DNA of 47,734 nucleotides from Paraburkholderia sp. C35. Lineage in GTDB: Bacteria; Pseudomonadota; Gammaproteobacteria; Burkholderiales; Burkholderiaceae. Every line of letters begins with the position of its first letter. Within the stretch, counting starts at the first letter, position 1. The notes under the pieces are model-generated. The model worked only from the letters and a program-made list of their open reading frames with translations. It searched no databases and had not been told where the DNA came from. Where the stretch lies: positions 1 through 47,734 of the forward strand of contig NZ_QBUY01000065.1 in the NCBI RefSeq assembly GCF_003121405.1. The letters run 5' to 3'. Both the position numbers and the translations under genes were made by a program. Shown here piece by piece: positions 27,936-36,351 of this stretch.

Positions 27936-27954
27936 TTTTGAGTGCCACTCAAAA
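27936..27954. promoter_or_regulatory. Perfect 19-bp palindrome, candidate TetR operator
   Basis: TTTTGAGTG-C-CACTCAAAA is a perfect inverted repeat with 9-bp arms and a one-base centre. It lies seven bases upstream of the -35 element of the leucine operon and 50-110 bp before the TetR gene start. Size and symmetry fit a TetR dimer site that could control both directions. The link to the adjacent TetR protein is inference. Confidence 0.6.
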
Positions 27955-28042
27955 CCGTGAAGTGCGCGCTGAATGGCCTTGTAGCGTGGTAGTATCGGCC
28001 GCAATGGGAGCTTTCCTGCTCCGAAATCTGAACTGGACTCAT

Positions 28043-28807
28043 ATGATGGGCGTAGCAAGGGCCGAGGTGCCGGGTTCGCGCCGCCAGCCGGCGGGCCGCA
28101 AGTCGCAGCAGCGCGTGAAGGAAATCCTTCAGGCGGGCCGCGACGTTTTCTCCGAAAAAGGCTACGCCCGGGCGACGACTTCCGAAATCGCGCAGCGGCT
28201 CGGCATTTCCGAGGCCACCGTGTTCAGCTACTTTCGCGGCAAGCGGGAGCTGTGCGCGCGCGTGATCGGCGACTGGTACGACGAAATCATCGAAGCGATC
28301 GAATCGGGTTTGCCGCGCGACGGCAGTATCCGTCAGCAGTTTGCGTTTATCGTCCGCACGCATTTGCGGCTGATGCTGGTGAACGGCACGGGGCTGTGCG
28401 CGCTGGTGCTGTCCGAAGGCCGTACGCGCCAACACGAACTCAGCGAAGAACTCACTGCGCTGCAGCGGCGCTATACCGCGCCGTTGATGCGCGTGCTGTC
28501 GCAAGGCCAGCAGATGGGCCAGATCCGCTCGGACATGCCGCTGCGCCTGTTGCGCTCGCTGGTGTTCGGGCCGATGGAGCACGTGCTGTGGGACGCGACG
28601 CTCGGCAATCGCCGCACTGACATCGATGCCACCGCCGATCGTCTGATCGACGTATTGTGGTCGGCTTTGCAGCCGCCCGACGCGTCGCTGAGCGCGCTGG
28701 TGCAGTTCCGCCAGGAAGTGAGCGAGGCCGCGCGGCGTCTCGCCGAAGCCGAGGCGGCGCAGAAGCAGGCCGTGCCCGTGCGGCTTCATACCGGCGAGGA
28801 CGCCTGA
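28043..28807 (+). CDS. TetR family transcriptional regulator (candidate LiuQ)
   Basis: A TetR regulator of about 254 residues. The DNA-binding helix-turn-helix is EIAQRLGISEATVFSYFRGKRELC, with the usual lead-in ILQAGRDVFSEKGYARATTSEIA. The C-terminal two-thirds are helical for ligand binding and dimerisation. It is divergent from the leucine operon with a perfect palindrome between. In betaproteobacteria a TetR regulator called LiuQ has been described for liu genes; I infer this is that protein or a counterpart. The start is uncertain: ATG 28004, 28043 and 28046 are in frame, and no ribosome site distinguishes them. The C-terminal 35 residues are charged and extend past the usual fold. Confidence 0.88.
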   Translation: MMGVARAEVPGSRRQPAGRKSQQRVKEILQAGRDVFSEKGYARATTSEIAQRLGISEATVFSYFRGKRELCARVIGDWYDEIIEAIESGLPRDGSIRQQFAFIVRTHLRLMLVNGTGLCALVLSEGRTRQHELSEELTALQRRYTAPLMRVLSQGQQMGQIRSDMPLRLLRSLVFGPMEHVLWDATLGNRRTDIDATADRLIDVLWSALQPPDASLSALVQFRQEVSEAARRLAEAEAAQKQAVPVRLHTGEDA

Positions 28808-28894
28808 GCACACTTCACCGCCTCCGCGCGCCGGCCGGGTGCGCAACTTGCTGACGATACGGCTATCAGCAACGCAACCCAAGGAGGACCGGCC

Positions 28895-29050
28895 ATGTCG
28901 ACCACGCCAAACACAGGCGAAAACCCGATCCGCCCCGACCAGTCCGACGTCGTGCAGACCGATCTGCCCGATGTCGGTCCGCCACAGGATCCGGACGCGC
29001 CGCCACTCGATCCCGACGTCAATCCCGATTACGAGGACGACAAGCTGTAG
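28895..29050 (+). CDS. Small acidic Pro/Asp-rich protein
   Basis: A 51-residue frame starting at ATG 28895, 6 bases after GGAGGA in AAGGAGGACCGGCC, a very strong ribosome site. The product is highly acidic and rich in Asp-Pro units (DLPDVGPPQDPDAPPLDPDV, then NPDYEDDKL) and is likely disordered. No signal peptide or helix is visible. I do not recognise a family. It is followed by the PRC-barrel gene 50 bp downstream on the same strand. Confidence 0.65.
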   Translation: MSTTPNTGENPIRPDQSDVVQTDLPDVGPPQDPDAPPLDPDVNPDYEDDKL

Positions 29051-29100
29051 GGCAAGCGCCGTCCGTCATCAGCATCCAATAGCAGGGAGGGAGGATCATC

Positions 29101-29502
29101 GTGCAACAGGCAATCAATAGAAGCTGCCGGATCGGCGTCGCGGGTTTGCTGGCCGCGCTCGTTTCAACGGCAGTGCTCGCGCAGGGCGCGCCGCAATCCA
29201 TCACCGAGCGGCACACGGAAGTCATGCAGACGGGCAGCGGTTTTCGAGCATCGAAGCTGTCGGGCGCGAACGTCTATAACCGCGACAAGGACAAGATCGG
29301 CACCATCGACGATCTGGTCGTCTCGCCATCGGATCACACTGCGTTTGCGATTCTTTCTGTGGGCGGCTTTCTCGGCATGGGCAAGCATTATGTGGCTGTG
29401 CCGTTCGGCGATCTGCAGATCAACGCAAAACAGGTGACCATGCCCGATGCGACGAAGTCGTCGCTCGAAGCCTTGCCGGAATTCAAGTACGCACCAGACT
29501 GA
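29101..29502 (+). CDS. Secreted PRC-barrel domain protein
   Basis: A 133-residue protein with GTG start after GGGAGGGAGGATCATC. The signal peptide is about residues 1-28, with hydrophobic core IGVAGLLAALVSTAVLA. Residues 48-125 are a PRC-barrel: ASKLSGANVYNRDKDKIGTIDDLVV, then FAILSVGGFLGMGKHYVAVPF and IVMPDATK-like text. Many Alpha- and Betaproteobacteria have such periplasmic PRC-barrel proteins; their role is unclear. It is convergent with the LysR gene, with a hairpin between. Confidence 0.85.
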   Translation: MQQAINRSCRIGVAGLLAALVSTAVLAQGAPQSITERHTEVMQTGSGFRASKLSGANVYNRDKDKIGTIDDLVVSPSDHTAFAILSVGGFLGMGKHYVAVPFGDLQINAKQVTMPDATKSSLEALPEFKYAPD

Positions 29503-29529
29503 AGGCCGCGCAGCGCCGCATTGCTGCAT

Positions 29530-29556
29530 GCCGCTTCGCGTCACATGCGAAGCGGC
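29530..29556. terminator. Bidirectional hairpin between PRC-barrel and LysR genes
   Basis: A perfect 10-bp stem GCCGCTTCGC (29530-29539) / GCGAAGCGGC (29547-29556) with a 7-nt loop lies between convergent stops at 29502 and 29567. Short T/A runs follow in both directions, weaker than a textbook intrinsic terminator. Confidence 0.55.
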
Positions 29557-29566
29557 CCTTCACGTT

Positions 29567-30472
29567 TCAGTCTTCGATTAAAGCAGGAATCTCCGCGACC
29601 AGCGCATCGATCGCGCAGCGCACCTTCGACGTCATATACCGCGTTTGCGCCCACACGACGTTGATCTCCTGCGGCGGCAGACTGCAGCGCCCTTTCACGA
29701 GCACGAGTTCGCCCGTCTTCACATAGCGGGCCAGCAGCCACGACGGAATACGCGCCAGCCCGAAGCCCGCAATGGCCGCCGCGGCAATCGCCTGTACATC
29801 GTCCATGCTCAGTTGCGGGTTGATCTTCACGCGCTTCACCTCGCCGTCTTCATCGTTCAGATCCCACGGAACGAGTGCCCCGCCGCGCGCATAGACGATG
29901 CCTTCGCGGCCGTTCATATCGTCGAGGGAAACGGGCATGCCGTGCTGCGCGAGATACGACGGCGCCGCGCCGATACTCGTGTACTGCACGCCGAGCCGCC
30001 GCGCGGCGAGACTCGTGCTGTCGCGCAACTCGCCGATCCGCACCGCAAGGTCGAAACCTTCTTCGACGAGATCGACCATGCGGTCACTGAACGACATGTC
30101 GATCTGCAACTTCGGATGCTTGCGCGCCAGTTTCATCAGCACGGGCGCCACGCATAACTGCCCGAACGCGAGCGGCAAACTCACGCGCAGCCTGCCGCGC
30201 GGCGCGCGCCGCCCGCCTTCGAGTTCGGCCTCCGCTGCTTCCAGTTCGGCGAGCGCACGCACGCAGCGTTCGTAGTACGCCTGACCGTCTTCCGTGAGGC
30301 ACTGGCTGCGTGTCGTGCGCTGGATCAATCGTACGCCTAGCCGCGTTTCGAGCCGCGCAATCACCTTGCCGACGGCCGACCGCGTCAGATTCAGGCGTTC
30401 CGCCGCAAGCGCAAAACTGCCCGCTTCGACGACCTGCACGAAGGTCGCCACGCCGTCGAGGCTGTCAGTCAT
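29567..30472 (-). CDS. LysR family transcriptional regulator
   Basis: A 301-residue LysR protein. The N-terminal helix-turn-helix is SFALAAERLNLTRSAVGKVIARLETRLGVRLIQRTTR, with typical LERRLG-like wing. The effector domain follows from about residue 90. Start at ATG 30472 has GAGG seven bases upstream; a GTG codon six bases earlier is less likely. It is divergent from the DHA2 transporter, so it probably controls that gene in response to the exported compound. The effector is unknown. Confidence 0.93.
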   Translation of the reverse strand: MTDSLDGVATFVQVVEAGSFALAAERLNLTRSAVGKVIARLETRLGVRLIQRTTRSQCLTEDGQAYYERCVRALAELEAAEAELEGGRRAPRGRLRVSLPLAFGQLCVAPVLMKLARKHPKLQIDMSFSDRMVDLVEEGFDLAVRIGELRDSTSLAARRLGVQYTSIGAAPSYLAQHGMPVSLDDMNGREGIVYARGGALVPWDLNDEDGEVKRVKINPQLSMDDVQAIAAAAIAGFGLARIPSWLLARYVKTGELVLVKGRCSLPPQEINVVWAQTRYMTSKVRCAIDALVAEIPALIED

Positions 30473-30526
30473 GGGCACGCCTCATTGGTTCCTTTATGGA
30501 TTCACTCATGGGAATTCATCGCGTCA

Positions 30527-30547
30527 ATCGGGACTGTAGTTCCCGAT
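30527..30547. promoter_or_regulatory. Candidate LysR operator
   Basis: ATCGGGA (30527-30533) and TCCCGAT (30541-30547) are a perfect 7-bp inverted repeat with a 7-nt spacer between the divergent LysR and DHA2 genes, about 35-55 bp before each of the starts on the DHA2 side. Symmetry and place fit a LysR site; not proven. Confidence 0.45.
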
Positions 30548-30581
30548 ATATTAGCCGCACCTCCTTCCATCGGGGCACGCC

Positions 30582-32123
30582 ATGCCACTGCTTCACCCGC
30601 GCAAGAACACGCTTGCACTACTCGCCGCCTGTCTTTCGTCACTGATGTTCGGCCTCGAAATTTCCAGCGTGCCCGCGATCCTGCCAACCCTCGAACAACT
30701 GCTGCATGGCGATTTCAAGGATCTGCAATGGGTGATGAATGCCTACACGATCGCGTGCACGACCGTGTTGATGGCGACGGGCACGCTTGCTGACCGCTTC
30801 GGCAGAAAGCGGGTGTTTATCGTCAGCATTGCGCTGTTCGGCGTCACGTCGTTGCTGTGCGGCCTGGCCACCAACATGGCGGTGCTGATTGCGGGTCGCT
30901 TCCTGCAAGGCGCAAGCGGTGGCGCCATGCTGATCTGCCAGGTGGCCGTGCTGTCGCATCAGTTCCAGCAGGGACACGAACGCGTGAAGGCGTTCGCCGC
31001 GTGGGGCATCATCTTCGGCATCGGGCTGGGGTTCGGGCCGATCATCGGCAGCGCGACGGTGGCGCTCACGGGCTGGCAATGGGTGTTTCTCGTCCATGCG
31101 CCGCTCGCGCTCGCGACCATCGCGCTTGCCGTCAGCGGCGTAGGCGAATCGCGCGATCCGCATGAGCAGAGGCTCGATGTGTGGGGCGTGCTGAGTCTGT
31201 CGCTGGCTGTGTTCGGCGTGGCGCTCTATATCACGCAAGGCCCCGATCTCGGCTTCGCCAGCGTGCCGGCGCTAGGCATCCTCGCGGCGAGTGCGCTGTG
31301 CCTGATCGCCTTCTTCGTCGCCGAACATCTCAGCGCACACCCGATGTTCGACTTCTCCGTGTTTCGCATCCGCAAGTTTTCGGGCGCGCTGATCGGCTCG
31401 GCAGCGATGAACTTCAGCTTCTGGCCTTTCATGATCTATCTGCCTGTGTACTTCCACAACGCACTCGGAAACGACGATCTGCATGCGGGCCTCGCGCTGC
31501 TCGCCTACACGCTGCCGACGCTGGTCGTGCCGCCCGTCGCGGAACGGCTCGCGCACCGCTATCAGCCGGGCTTCGTGATTCCGGCTGGGCTGTTCACGAT
31601 CGGCCTCGGCGTCATGCTGATGCGGATAGGCAGCAGCGCCGAACCGGCCAGCTGGATGACGATGGTGCCGGGTTGCATCGTCGCGGGCGTCGGACTGGGG
31701 CTGACCAATACCACCGTCACCAACACGACCACGGGCGCGGTATCGGCGGCGCGCGCGGGCATGGCTTCGGGCATCGACATGAGCGCGCGGATGATCTCGC
31801 TCGCCATCAACATCGCGTTGATGGGCTTCGTGCTGGTGGCGGGTGTGGAAGCGTATCTGGCGCGCGCGTTGTCAGGCGCGCAAGGCACCGCGCAACTGCA
31901 CGCGAGCAGTGCAGCGATTGCGGCCGGCCATGCGGTGGCGCTCGACAGCAAGCTCGCCCACGATGCGCTCGTGCACGGCTTCGGGTGGATGATGCTCTAT
32001 GGAGGCGTTGGTGTGTGGCTGCTCGCGGCTGCCAGCTTCGTCACCTTCGGCGCCATGACAAGGCTCAAGGATTCTCAACGCGAAGAAGTGCCGGCGACGA
32101 CATGTGCGCAATGCACAGATTGA
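30582..32123 (+). CDS. MFS drug exporter, DHA2 family (EmrB/QacA-like)
   Basis: A 513-residue inner-membrane transporter with about 14 helices. DLQWVMNAYTIACTTVLMATGTLADRFGRKRVFI carries the DHA2-type motif A (GxLaDrxGrkr), and GASGGAMLICQVAVLSHQF and GIIFGIGLGFGPIIGS match the antiporter motif C region. This family exports drugs and related compounds with proton exchange. No membrane-fusion partner gene is adjacent, so it may work alone. Divergent from a LysR gene that probably controls it. Substrate unknown. Confidence 0.92.
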   Translation: MPLLHPRKNTLALLAACLSSLMFGLEISSVPAILPTLEQLLHGDFKDLQWVMNAYTIACTTVLMATGTLADRFGRKRVFIVSIALFGVTSLLCGLATNMAVLIAGRFLQGASGGAMLICQVAVLSHQFQQGHERVKAFAAWGIIFGIGLGFGPIIGSATVALTGWQWVFLVHAPLALATIALAVSGVGESRDPHEQRLDVWGVLSLSLAVFGVALYITQGPDLGFASVPALGILAASALCLIAFFVAEHLSAHPMFDFSVFRIRKFSGALIGSAAMNFSFWPFMIYLPVYFHNALGNDDLHAGLALLAYTLPTLVVPPVAERLAHRYQPGFVIPAGLFTIGLGVMLMRIGSSAEPASWMTMVPGCIVAGVGLGLTNTTVTNTTTGAVSAARAGMASGIDMSARMISLAINIALMGFVLVAGVEAYLARALSGAQGTAQLHASSAAIAAGHAVALDSKLAHDALVHGFGWMMLYGGVGVWLLAAASFVTFGAMTRLKDSQREEVPATTCAQCTD

Positions 32124-32181
32124 TACAAAAACGCGTGAGCGCGGGTGACGCGCGCACGCTTTTTCCGGCTGTCGATCTATA

Positions 32182-32763
32182 TCAGTAGTACGGATACGGC
32201 GAGTACACGGCACCCGGCGGACCGTAGTAATACGGACGCGGCGCGTAGTACACGGGGCCTGGCGCGTAGTAGGCCGGCGGCGTTGCGTAGACAGGCGCAG
32301 GCGGCTGCTGGATGGTGTTGCCCTTGGCCGTCATGCACTGCGCGTACGCCGCGTCATAGCGCCCCTGCAAGCCATACGCCGACTACGACGCGCCGATCGC
32401 ACCCGCCGCGCCGCCAACCAGCAAACCGCTGCCCGCGCCGATGGCTGCACCTGCGCCAGGATTGCCCGCCGCCGCACCGATCAGCGCGCCCACCGCCGCG
32501 CCGCCGAGCGTGCCGATCGCCGCGCTGCCCACCGCACTGTTGGTCGCCGCCTGCGATGCGGCGTTCGGATCCGTGCTGCGGTACGCGTAATCGCGGCATT
32601 GATAATCTTCCTGCTGGAACTGCTCGAGCGGCATGCCCTTGGGCGGCAACGCCACGACGCTCGGCCCGCTCGGCGGCATCACCGCACAACCGCCCAATGC
32701 GAGCAGCACCCCGACGGCCAACGTCGGCATTGCAAATTTTCTTGCGACTTGTGTCTTGTCCAT
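32182..32763 (-). pseudogene. Glycine-zipper lipoprotein gene with in-frame TAG
   Basis: The N-terminal part starts MDKTQVARKFAMPTLAVGVL and has lipobox LGGC. A glycine-zipper region (GSAAIGTLGGAAVGALIGAA, then AGAAIGAGSGLLVGGAAGAI) follows. At 32383-32385 the frame meets TAG, giving 126 residues. The same frame continues without interruption for 66 codons: SAYGLQGRYDAAYAQCMTAK, then a Tyr/Pro-rich tail of YYAP and PYYYG units to a TAA-type end at 32182. Full-length relatives have a Gln codon at the stop position as far as I recall, so CAG to TAG is the simplest origin. The product may be truncated, read through, or the stop may be a sequencing error. Full-length it would be an outer-membrane lipoprotein of 193 residues. 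Confidence 0.7.
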
Positions 32764-32936
32764 GTTCGTCGACCTGCCAATGAAAAATGCCAATGTCCAA
32801 TAAGAGAACAATAGTCCAACAGACTTAGGCTTGAGTTACGAATGCGTTACTGGATATTTCTACACCCTGCGTCTGTGCAAATCGCTGAAAAAGGTTAAAA
32901 AAGGGCCAGCGGGATTTGCCTTGAAATCGTCGTCCG

Positions 32937-32972
32937 ATATGTGCACCATGCATATGTGCATGATGCACATAT
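32937..32972. promoter_or_regulatory. 36-bp near-palindrome, candidate MarR operator
   Basis: Read against its complement, 32 of 36 positions match. It contains a perfect 8-bp-arm inverted repeat TATGTGCA-TGA-TGCACATA at 32953-32971 and an overlapping imperfect second site (TATGTGCA at 32938-32945). It ends 12 bp before the MarR start, a typical place for autorepression. Two overlapping MarR dimer sites are the simplest reading. Confidence 0.65.
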
Positions 32973-32984
32973 CGAGGTGAAGCG

Positions 32985-33518
32985 ATGACGCAGCGCCTGG
33001 AAAATCTGCTCGGCGTGCTCGCCCTGCTGGTAACGGACGAGCTGAACGCGCAACCCAGCATTCCCGCGCTGGCCGGATCGACGGCACGCGCGATGCTCAA
33101 CGCGATCGGCCAGTATCCTGACTCATCAATCGAACTGCTGCGCGACGCCGTCGATCTTTCGCACCCGGCCGCCGTGCGTGCCGTCGCGGGTCTGGTCGAT
33201 GCCGGCCTCATTGAAAAGAAGGCGGGCAGCGACAAACGCTCGGTTGCACTGGCGCTCACTGCTGCGGGCCGCCGCGAAGCGAACCGCTTGCGCGCCGCGC
33301 GCGGGCGCATGCTCGAACGTATCGCCGCGCAACTCGATGCAGGCGAACGCGACGTGCTCGAAAGTCTGCTGATCAAGATCCTCTGGAACGAAACGCGCGA
33401 CGCGCCGCACGCGATGCAGCTTTGCCGCTTCTGCGACGACAAGCCATGCCTGAAAGCGGGCTGTCCTGTCGAATGCCGCGAACAGGGGCTGCCGATGCCC
33501 GAACGGAGTGCGACATGA
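32985..33518 (+). CDS. MarR family regulator with C-terminal cysteine motif
   Basis: A 177-residue winged-helix regulator. The helix-turn-helix is in LLRDAVDLSHPAAVRAVAGLVDAGLIEKK, and the wing is KAGSDKRSVALALTAAG. The C-terminal tail has five cysteines, LCRFCDDKPCLKAGCPVECR, with spacing C-x2-C-x4-C-x4-C-x3-C, suggesting metal or thiol sensing. The stop overlaps the start of the MFS gene by ATGA, so the two are translationally coupled. A long palindrome lies directly upstream. It probably represses its own operon. Confidence 0.88.
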   Translation: MTQRLENLLGVLALLVTDELNAQPSIPALAGSTARAMLNAIGQYPDSSIELLRDAVDLSHPAAVRAVAGLVDAGLIEKKAGSDKRSVALALTAAGRREANRLRAARGRMLERIAAQLDAGERDVLESLLIKILWNETRDAPHAMQLCRFCDDKPCLKAGCPVECREQGLPMPERSAT

Positions 33519-34717
33519 ACACGCCGCACGCAACGGCGCCGCCCGTGCGCTGGCGTGCGGTGGCCGCGTTGACTGCCGTATCGACATTCGCACAGATCGG
33601 CCAGTTCGGCTTTGGCTTCATGGTGCTGCCCGTGTGGCTCGCGCATCAGGGACTCGATGCGCCGCGCGCCGGTCTTTTCGCTGCCGCGCAATGGGCGGGC
33701 ATGTTCATCGGGTTGCTGGTCGCGCCGCGGCTGATGGGACGCATCGGTGCGAAGCTGACGGTGACGCTGGGGCTGGCTGCGTCGCTGGTTGCGTACGCGT
33801 CGTTCGGCGCCGTGTCGTGGCCCGCGTGGATGCTGCCCGGCATGTTGACGGGGCTCGGTATCGGCTTACGCTGGATCGCGAATGAAACCTGGCTCTACAG
33901 CCTCGTGCCTGCAGACAAGAGCGGCAAGGTGGTCGGCGTGCACGAAACGCTGATTGCATCGGCAGGTGTGCTTGCGCCCGCGCTTGCTGTCTATGGTGAT
34001 GCCAGCGGGTCACTGGTGTTCGTCGCAGGCTCGCTGATGACGTTCGCTGCCGCGCTGCCGTTGTGGCTCACGCGCTCGTCGCCGTCCCTGCCCGTCTCCA
34101 CGCCTGTCTCGACGAACGGCAAGCGGCTCGAGCCTGGGCCAATCGTGTGCCTCGGCCTCGTCACCATTGCAGCTGGCGGTATCGGCGATGGCGCGCTGTA
34201 TGGACTCTTTCCGCTGTTCGCCGAGAGCCGCGGACTCACGGCCGCACAAACGGCCACGATGCTCGCGTGCTTCGGCATCGGCGGGATGGTGTTGCAGTTT
34301 CCCGTTGGATGGCTCGCGGATCGCTGCGGCCTTGCATCGACGGTGATCGTCTGCGCGTTGGCGAGCACGGTGGCGATTGTCGCGTTTTCGTGCGCGCCTA
34401 CGGCATCGCTTGCTTATGTCGGCGCGGCGCTGCTGCTCGGCGGCATGAACAGCGCGTACATCACGCTCGGCATGTATGCCGCAGCTTGCAGCGACAAGCA
34501 GGCAATCACGCGCAACATGCGGCTGCTGTCACTCGCGTTCACGGCGTGTTCGATCGTCGGTCCTCTGTTTGCAGGGACCGCCATGAAGGCACTCGGCAAC
34601 GACATGTTGATGTGGCAACTCGCGATCATCAGCGGCGCGCTGATGATCTACACACTCGGCATGCGCGAAGGACACCGGCAGGCGCGGCAACGCGCGCCTT
34701 CGGCTCCGTCTATATGA
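33515..34717 (+). CDS. MFS transporter (YcaD-like)
   Basis: A 400-residue, 12-helix transporter. FGFGFMVLPVWLAHQG in helix 1, APRLMGRIGAKLTV in the 2-3 loop, GLGIGLRWIANETWLYSLVP and LADRCGLASTVIV in the 8-9 loop resemble YcaD-type major facilitator proteins. Substrate unknown. The start overlaps the MarR stop (ATGA), so expression is tied to the regulator. Efflux under MarR control is the likeliest role. Confidence 0.88.
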   Translation: MNTPHATAPPVRWRAVAALTAVSTFAQIGQFGFGFMVLPVWLAHQGLDAPRAGLFAAAQWAGMFIGLLVAPRLMGRIGAKLTVTLGLAASLVAYASFGAVSWPAWMLPGMLTGLGIGLRWIANETWLYSLVPADKSGKVVGVHETLIASAGVLAPALAVYGDASGSLVFVAGSLMTFAAALPLWLTRSSPSLPVSTPVSTNGKRLEPGPIVCLGLVTIAAGGIGDGALYGLFPLFAESRGLTAAQTATMLACFGIGGMVLQFPVGWLADRCGLASTVIVCALASTVAIVAFSCAPTASLAYVGAALLLGGMNSAYITLGMYAAACSDKQAITRNMRLLSLAFTACSIVGPLFAGTAMKALGNDMLMWQLAIISGALMIYTLGMREGHRQARQRAPSAPSI

Positions 34718-34760
34718 TCGTGCGGCGCGCGAATGTTTTATTCCGCGCGCCGCATTCGCA

Positions 34761-36254
34761 TCAACGCAAGCGCACCAGCGTCGACTTCAACTCCGTGTAC
34801 TTCTCCAGCGCGTGCAACGATTTGTCGCGACCATTGCCCGACTGCTTGTAGCCGCCGAACGGGAAGTTCATGTCGCCGCCTTCGTCGTAGCAATTGACCC
34901 ACACCGTGCCTGCACGCAGACGCCGCGATACTTCGTGCGCGGTAGTCAGGTTGCCGGTCCAGACAGCGGCGGCGAGGCCATAATCGCTGTCGTTGGCGAT
35001 CTGCACGGCTTCGTCGATCGTGTCGAACGTAATCACGGACAGCACCGGCCCGAAGATCTCTTCACGCGCGATCTTCGCGTCATGCTTCGGTACATCGAAT
35101 ACGGTCGGCTCGATATAGAAGCCGCCGCTTTCCTGCTGCACGCGCGCGCCGCCATGCAACAGCTTCGCTTCGGCGCGCCCTGCTTCGATATAGCCGAGCA
35201 CGCGGTCGAGTTGCACCTGATCGACGATTGCGCCCATCGATGTGTTCGGATCGAGTGGATTGCCCGGCGCATAACTGCGCGCCGCGGCGACGAGCTTGTC
35301 GAGGAACACGTCCTTGATGTCGCGATGCACGAGCAGGCGCGAGCCTGCCGTGCACATCTCGCCCATGTTGTAGAAGATCGCGCCCGCCGCTGTTTTCGCG
35401 GCGCGGTCGAGGTCGGGACAATCGGGTAGCACGATATTCGGCGACTTGCCGCCCAGTTCCAGCCATACGCGTTTCAGATTCGACTGCCCGGCGTATTGCA
35501 TGATGAGCTTGCCGACATTCGTCGAGCCCGTGAACGCAAGACAATCCACGTCGTGATGCAGCGCGAGCAGTTTGCCCGGCTCGCCGCCACCTGGCACGAC
35601 GTTGAACACGCCGGCAGGAATGCCCGCTTCGTGCGCGAGTTGTGCGACGCGAATGGCCGTGAGCGGCGACTTCTCCGACGGTTTCAGCACGACGCTGTTA
35701 CCTGCCGCGAGCGCAGGTCCGAATTTCCACGATGCCATCAGGATCGGGAAATTCCACGGCACGACTGCTGCGACGACACCCAGCGGCTCGCGCGTGACGA
35801 GACCGACGAGGTGATGATCGGCGGGCGCGACTTCGCCCCCTACCTTGTCGATCGCTTCCGCAAACCATTCGACGCAATACGCCGCACCCGGCACATCGAC
35901 GCTGGTCGTATCGCCGATCGGCTTGCCTGCGTCGAGTGTTTCGAGCAGCGCGAGTTCGTCGAGATGCTCGCGCATCAGCGCCGCCCATTTGAGCAGCTTC
36001 GCTTTGCGCTGACGTGGATTCAGGCCAGCCCATACGCCTGTGTTGAACGCATCGCGCGCTGCGCGCACAGCGGCATTCACATCCGCTTCGCCGCAATCGG
36101 CGACTTTCGCGAGTACCTTGCCGTCAATAGGACTCACACAATCGAACGTGCGCCCGCTTTCAGCCGTCCGATACTCGCCGCCGATAAATGCGCGCCCTTC
36201 GATTGCGAGCGTCGCTGCCTTGTCTTGCCAGTAAGCCAGGGTCGTCTTGTCCAT
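34761..36254 (-). CDS. puuC: Aldehyde dehydrogenase, PuuC-like (gamma-glutamyl-aminobutyraldehyde)
   Basis: A 497-residue NAD(P)-dependent aldehyde dehydrogenase. GFTGST-like FTGSTNVGKLI, VWLELGGKSPNIV (general base Glu) and GEMCTAGSRL (catalytic Cys) are present. The chain begins LAYWQDKAATLAIEGRAFI and ends YKQSGNGRDKSLHALEKYTELK, both very like E. coli PuuC. It should oxidise gamma-glutamyl-gamma-aminobutyraldehyde or aminobutyraldehyde in putrescine breakdown. GAGG lies seven bases before the ATG. It is 97 bp downstream of puuR on the same strand and probably co-transcribed. Confidence 0.92.
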   Translation of the reverse strand: MDKTTLAYWQDKAATLAIEGRAFIGGEYRTAESGRTFDCVSPIDGKVLAKVADCGEADVNAAVRAARDAFNTGVWAGLNPRQRKAKLLKWAALMREHLDELALLETLDAGKPIGDTTSVDVPGAAYCVEWFAEAIDKVGGEVAPADHHLVGLVTREPLGVVAAVVPWNFPILMASWKFGPALAAGNSVVLKPSEKSPLTAIRVAQLAHEAGIPAGVFNVVPGGGEPGKLLALHHDVDCLAFTGSTNVGKLIMQYAGQSNLKRVWLELGGKSPNIVLPDCPDLDRAAKTAAGAIFYNMGEMCTAGSRLLVHRDIKDVFLDKLVAAARSYAPGNPLDPNTSMGAIVDQVQLDRVLGYIEAGRAEAKLLHGGARVQQESGGFYIEPTVFDVPKHDAKIAREEIFGPVLSVITFDTIDEAVQIANDSDYGLAAAVWTGNLTTAHEVSRRLRAGTVWVNCYDEGGDMNFPFGGYKQSGNGRDKSLHALEKYTELKSTLVRLR

Positions 36255-36351
36255 CAGGATGCCTCAATGTTGTGTGTCGGGCGCAGTGCATCGGCGCATG
36301 TGCGATGCCGTGCTGCACCCGACGCGTTGACGCGAAGCGATGTGCGAAGAA

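Larger units (their letters stand above)
27732..28042. other. Divergent control region of the leucine operon and tetR
   Basis: The 311 bp separate the operon from its divergent TetR gene. Besides the promoter and palindrome listed separately, the operon leader contains a hairpin with GAGCCGG / CCGGCTC arms near 27813-27832. The operon transcript would have a leader of about 160 nt. Confidence 0.5.

Noticed and set aside
32182..32370. Separate 62-codon gene starting at TTG in the tail of the lipoprotein
   Set aside because: It is in the same frame as the upstream lipoprotein and contains its C-terminal family-like tail, so a broken single gene explains it better.
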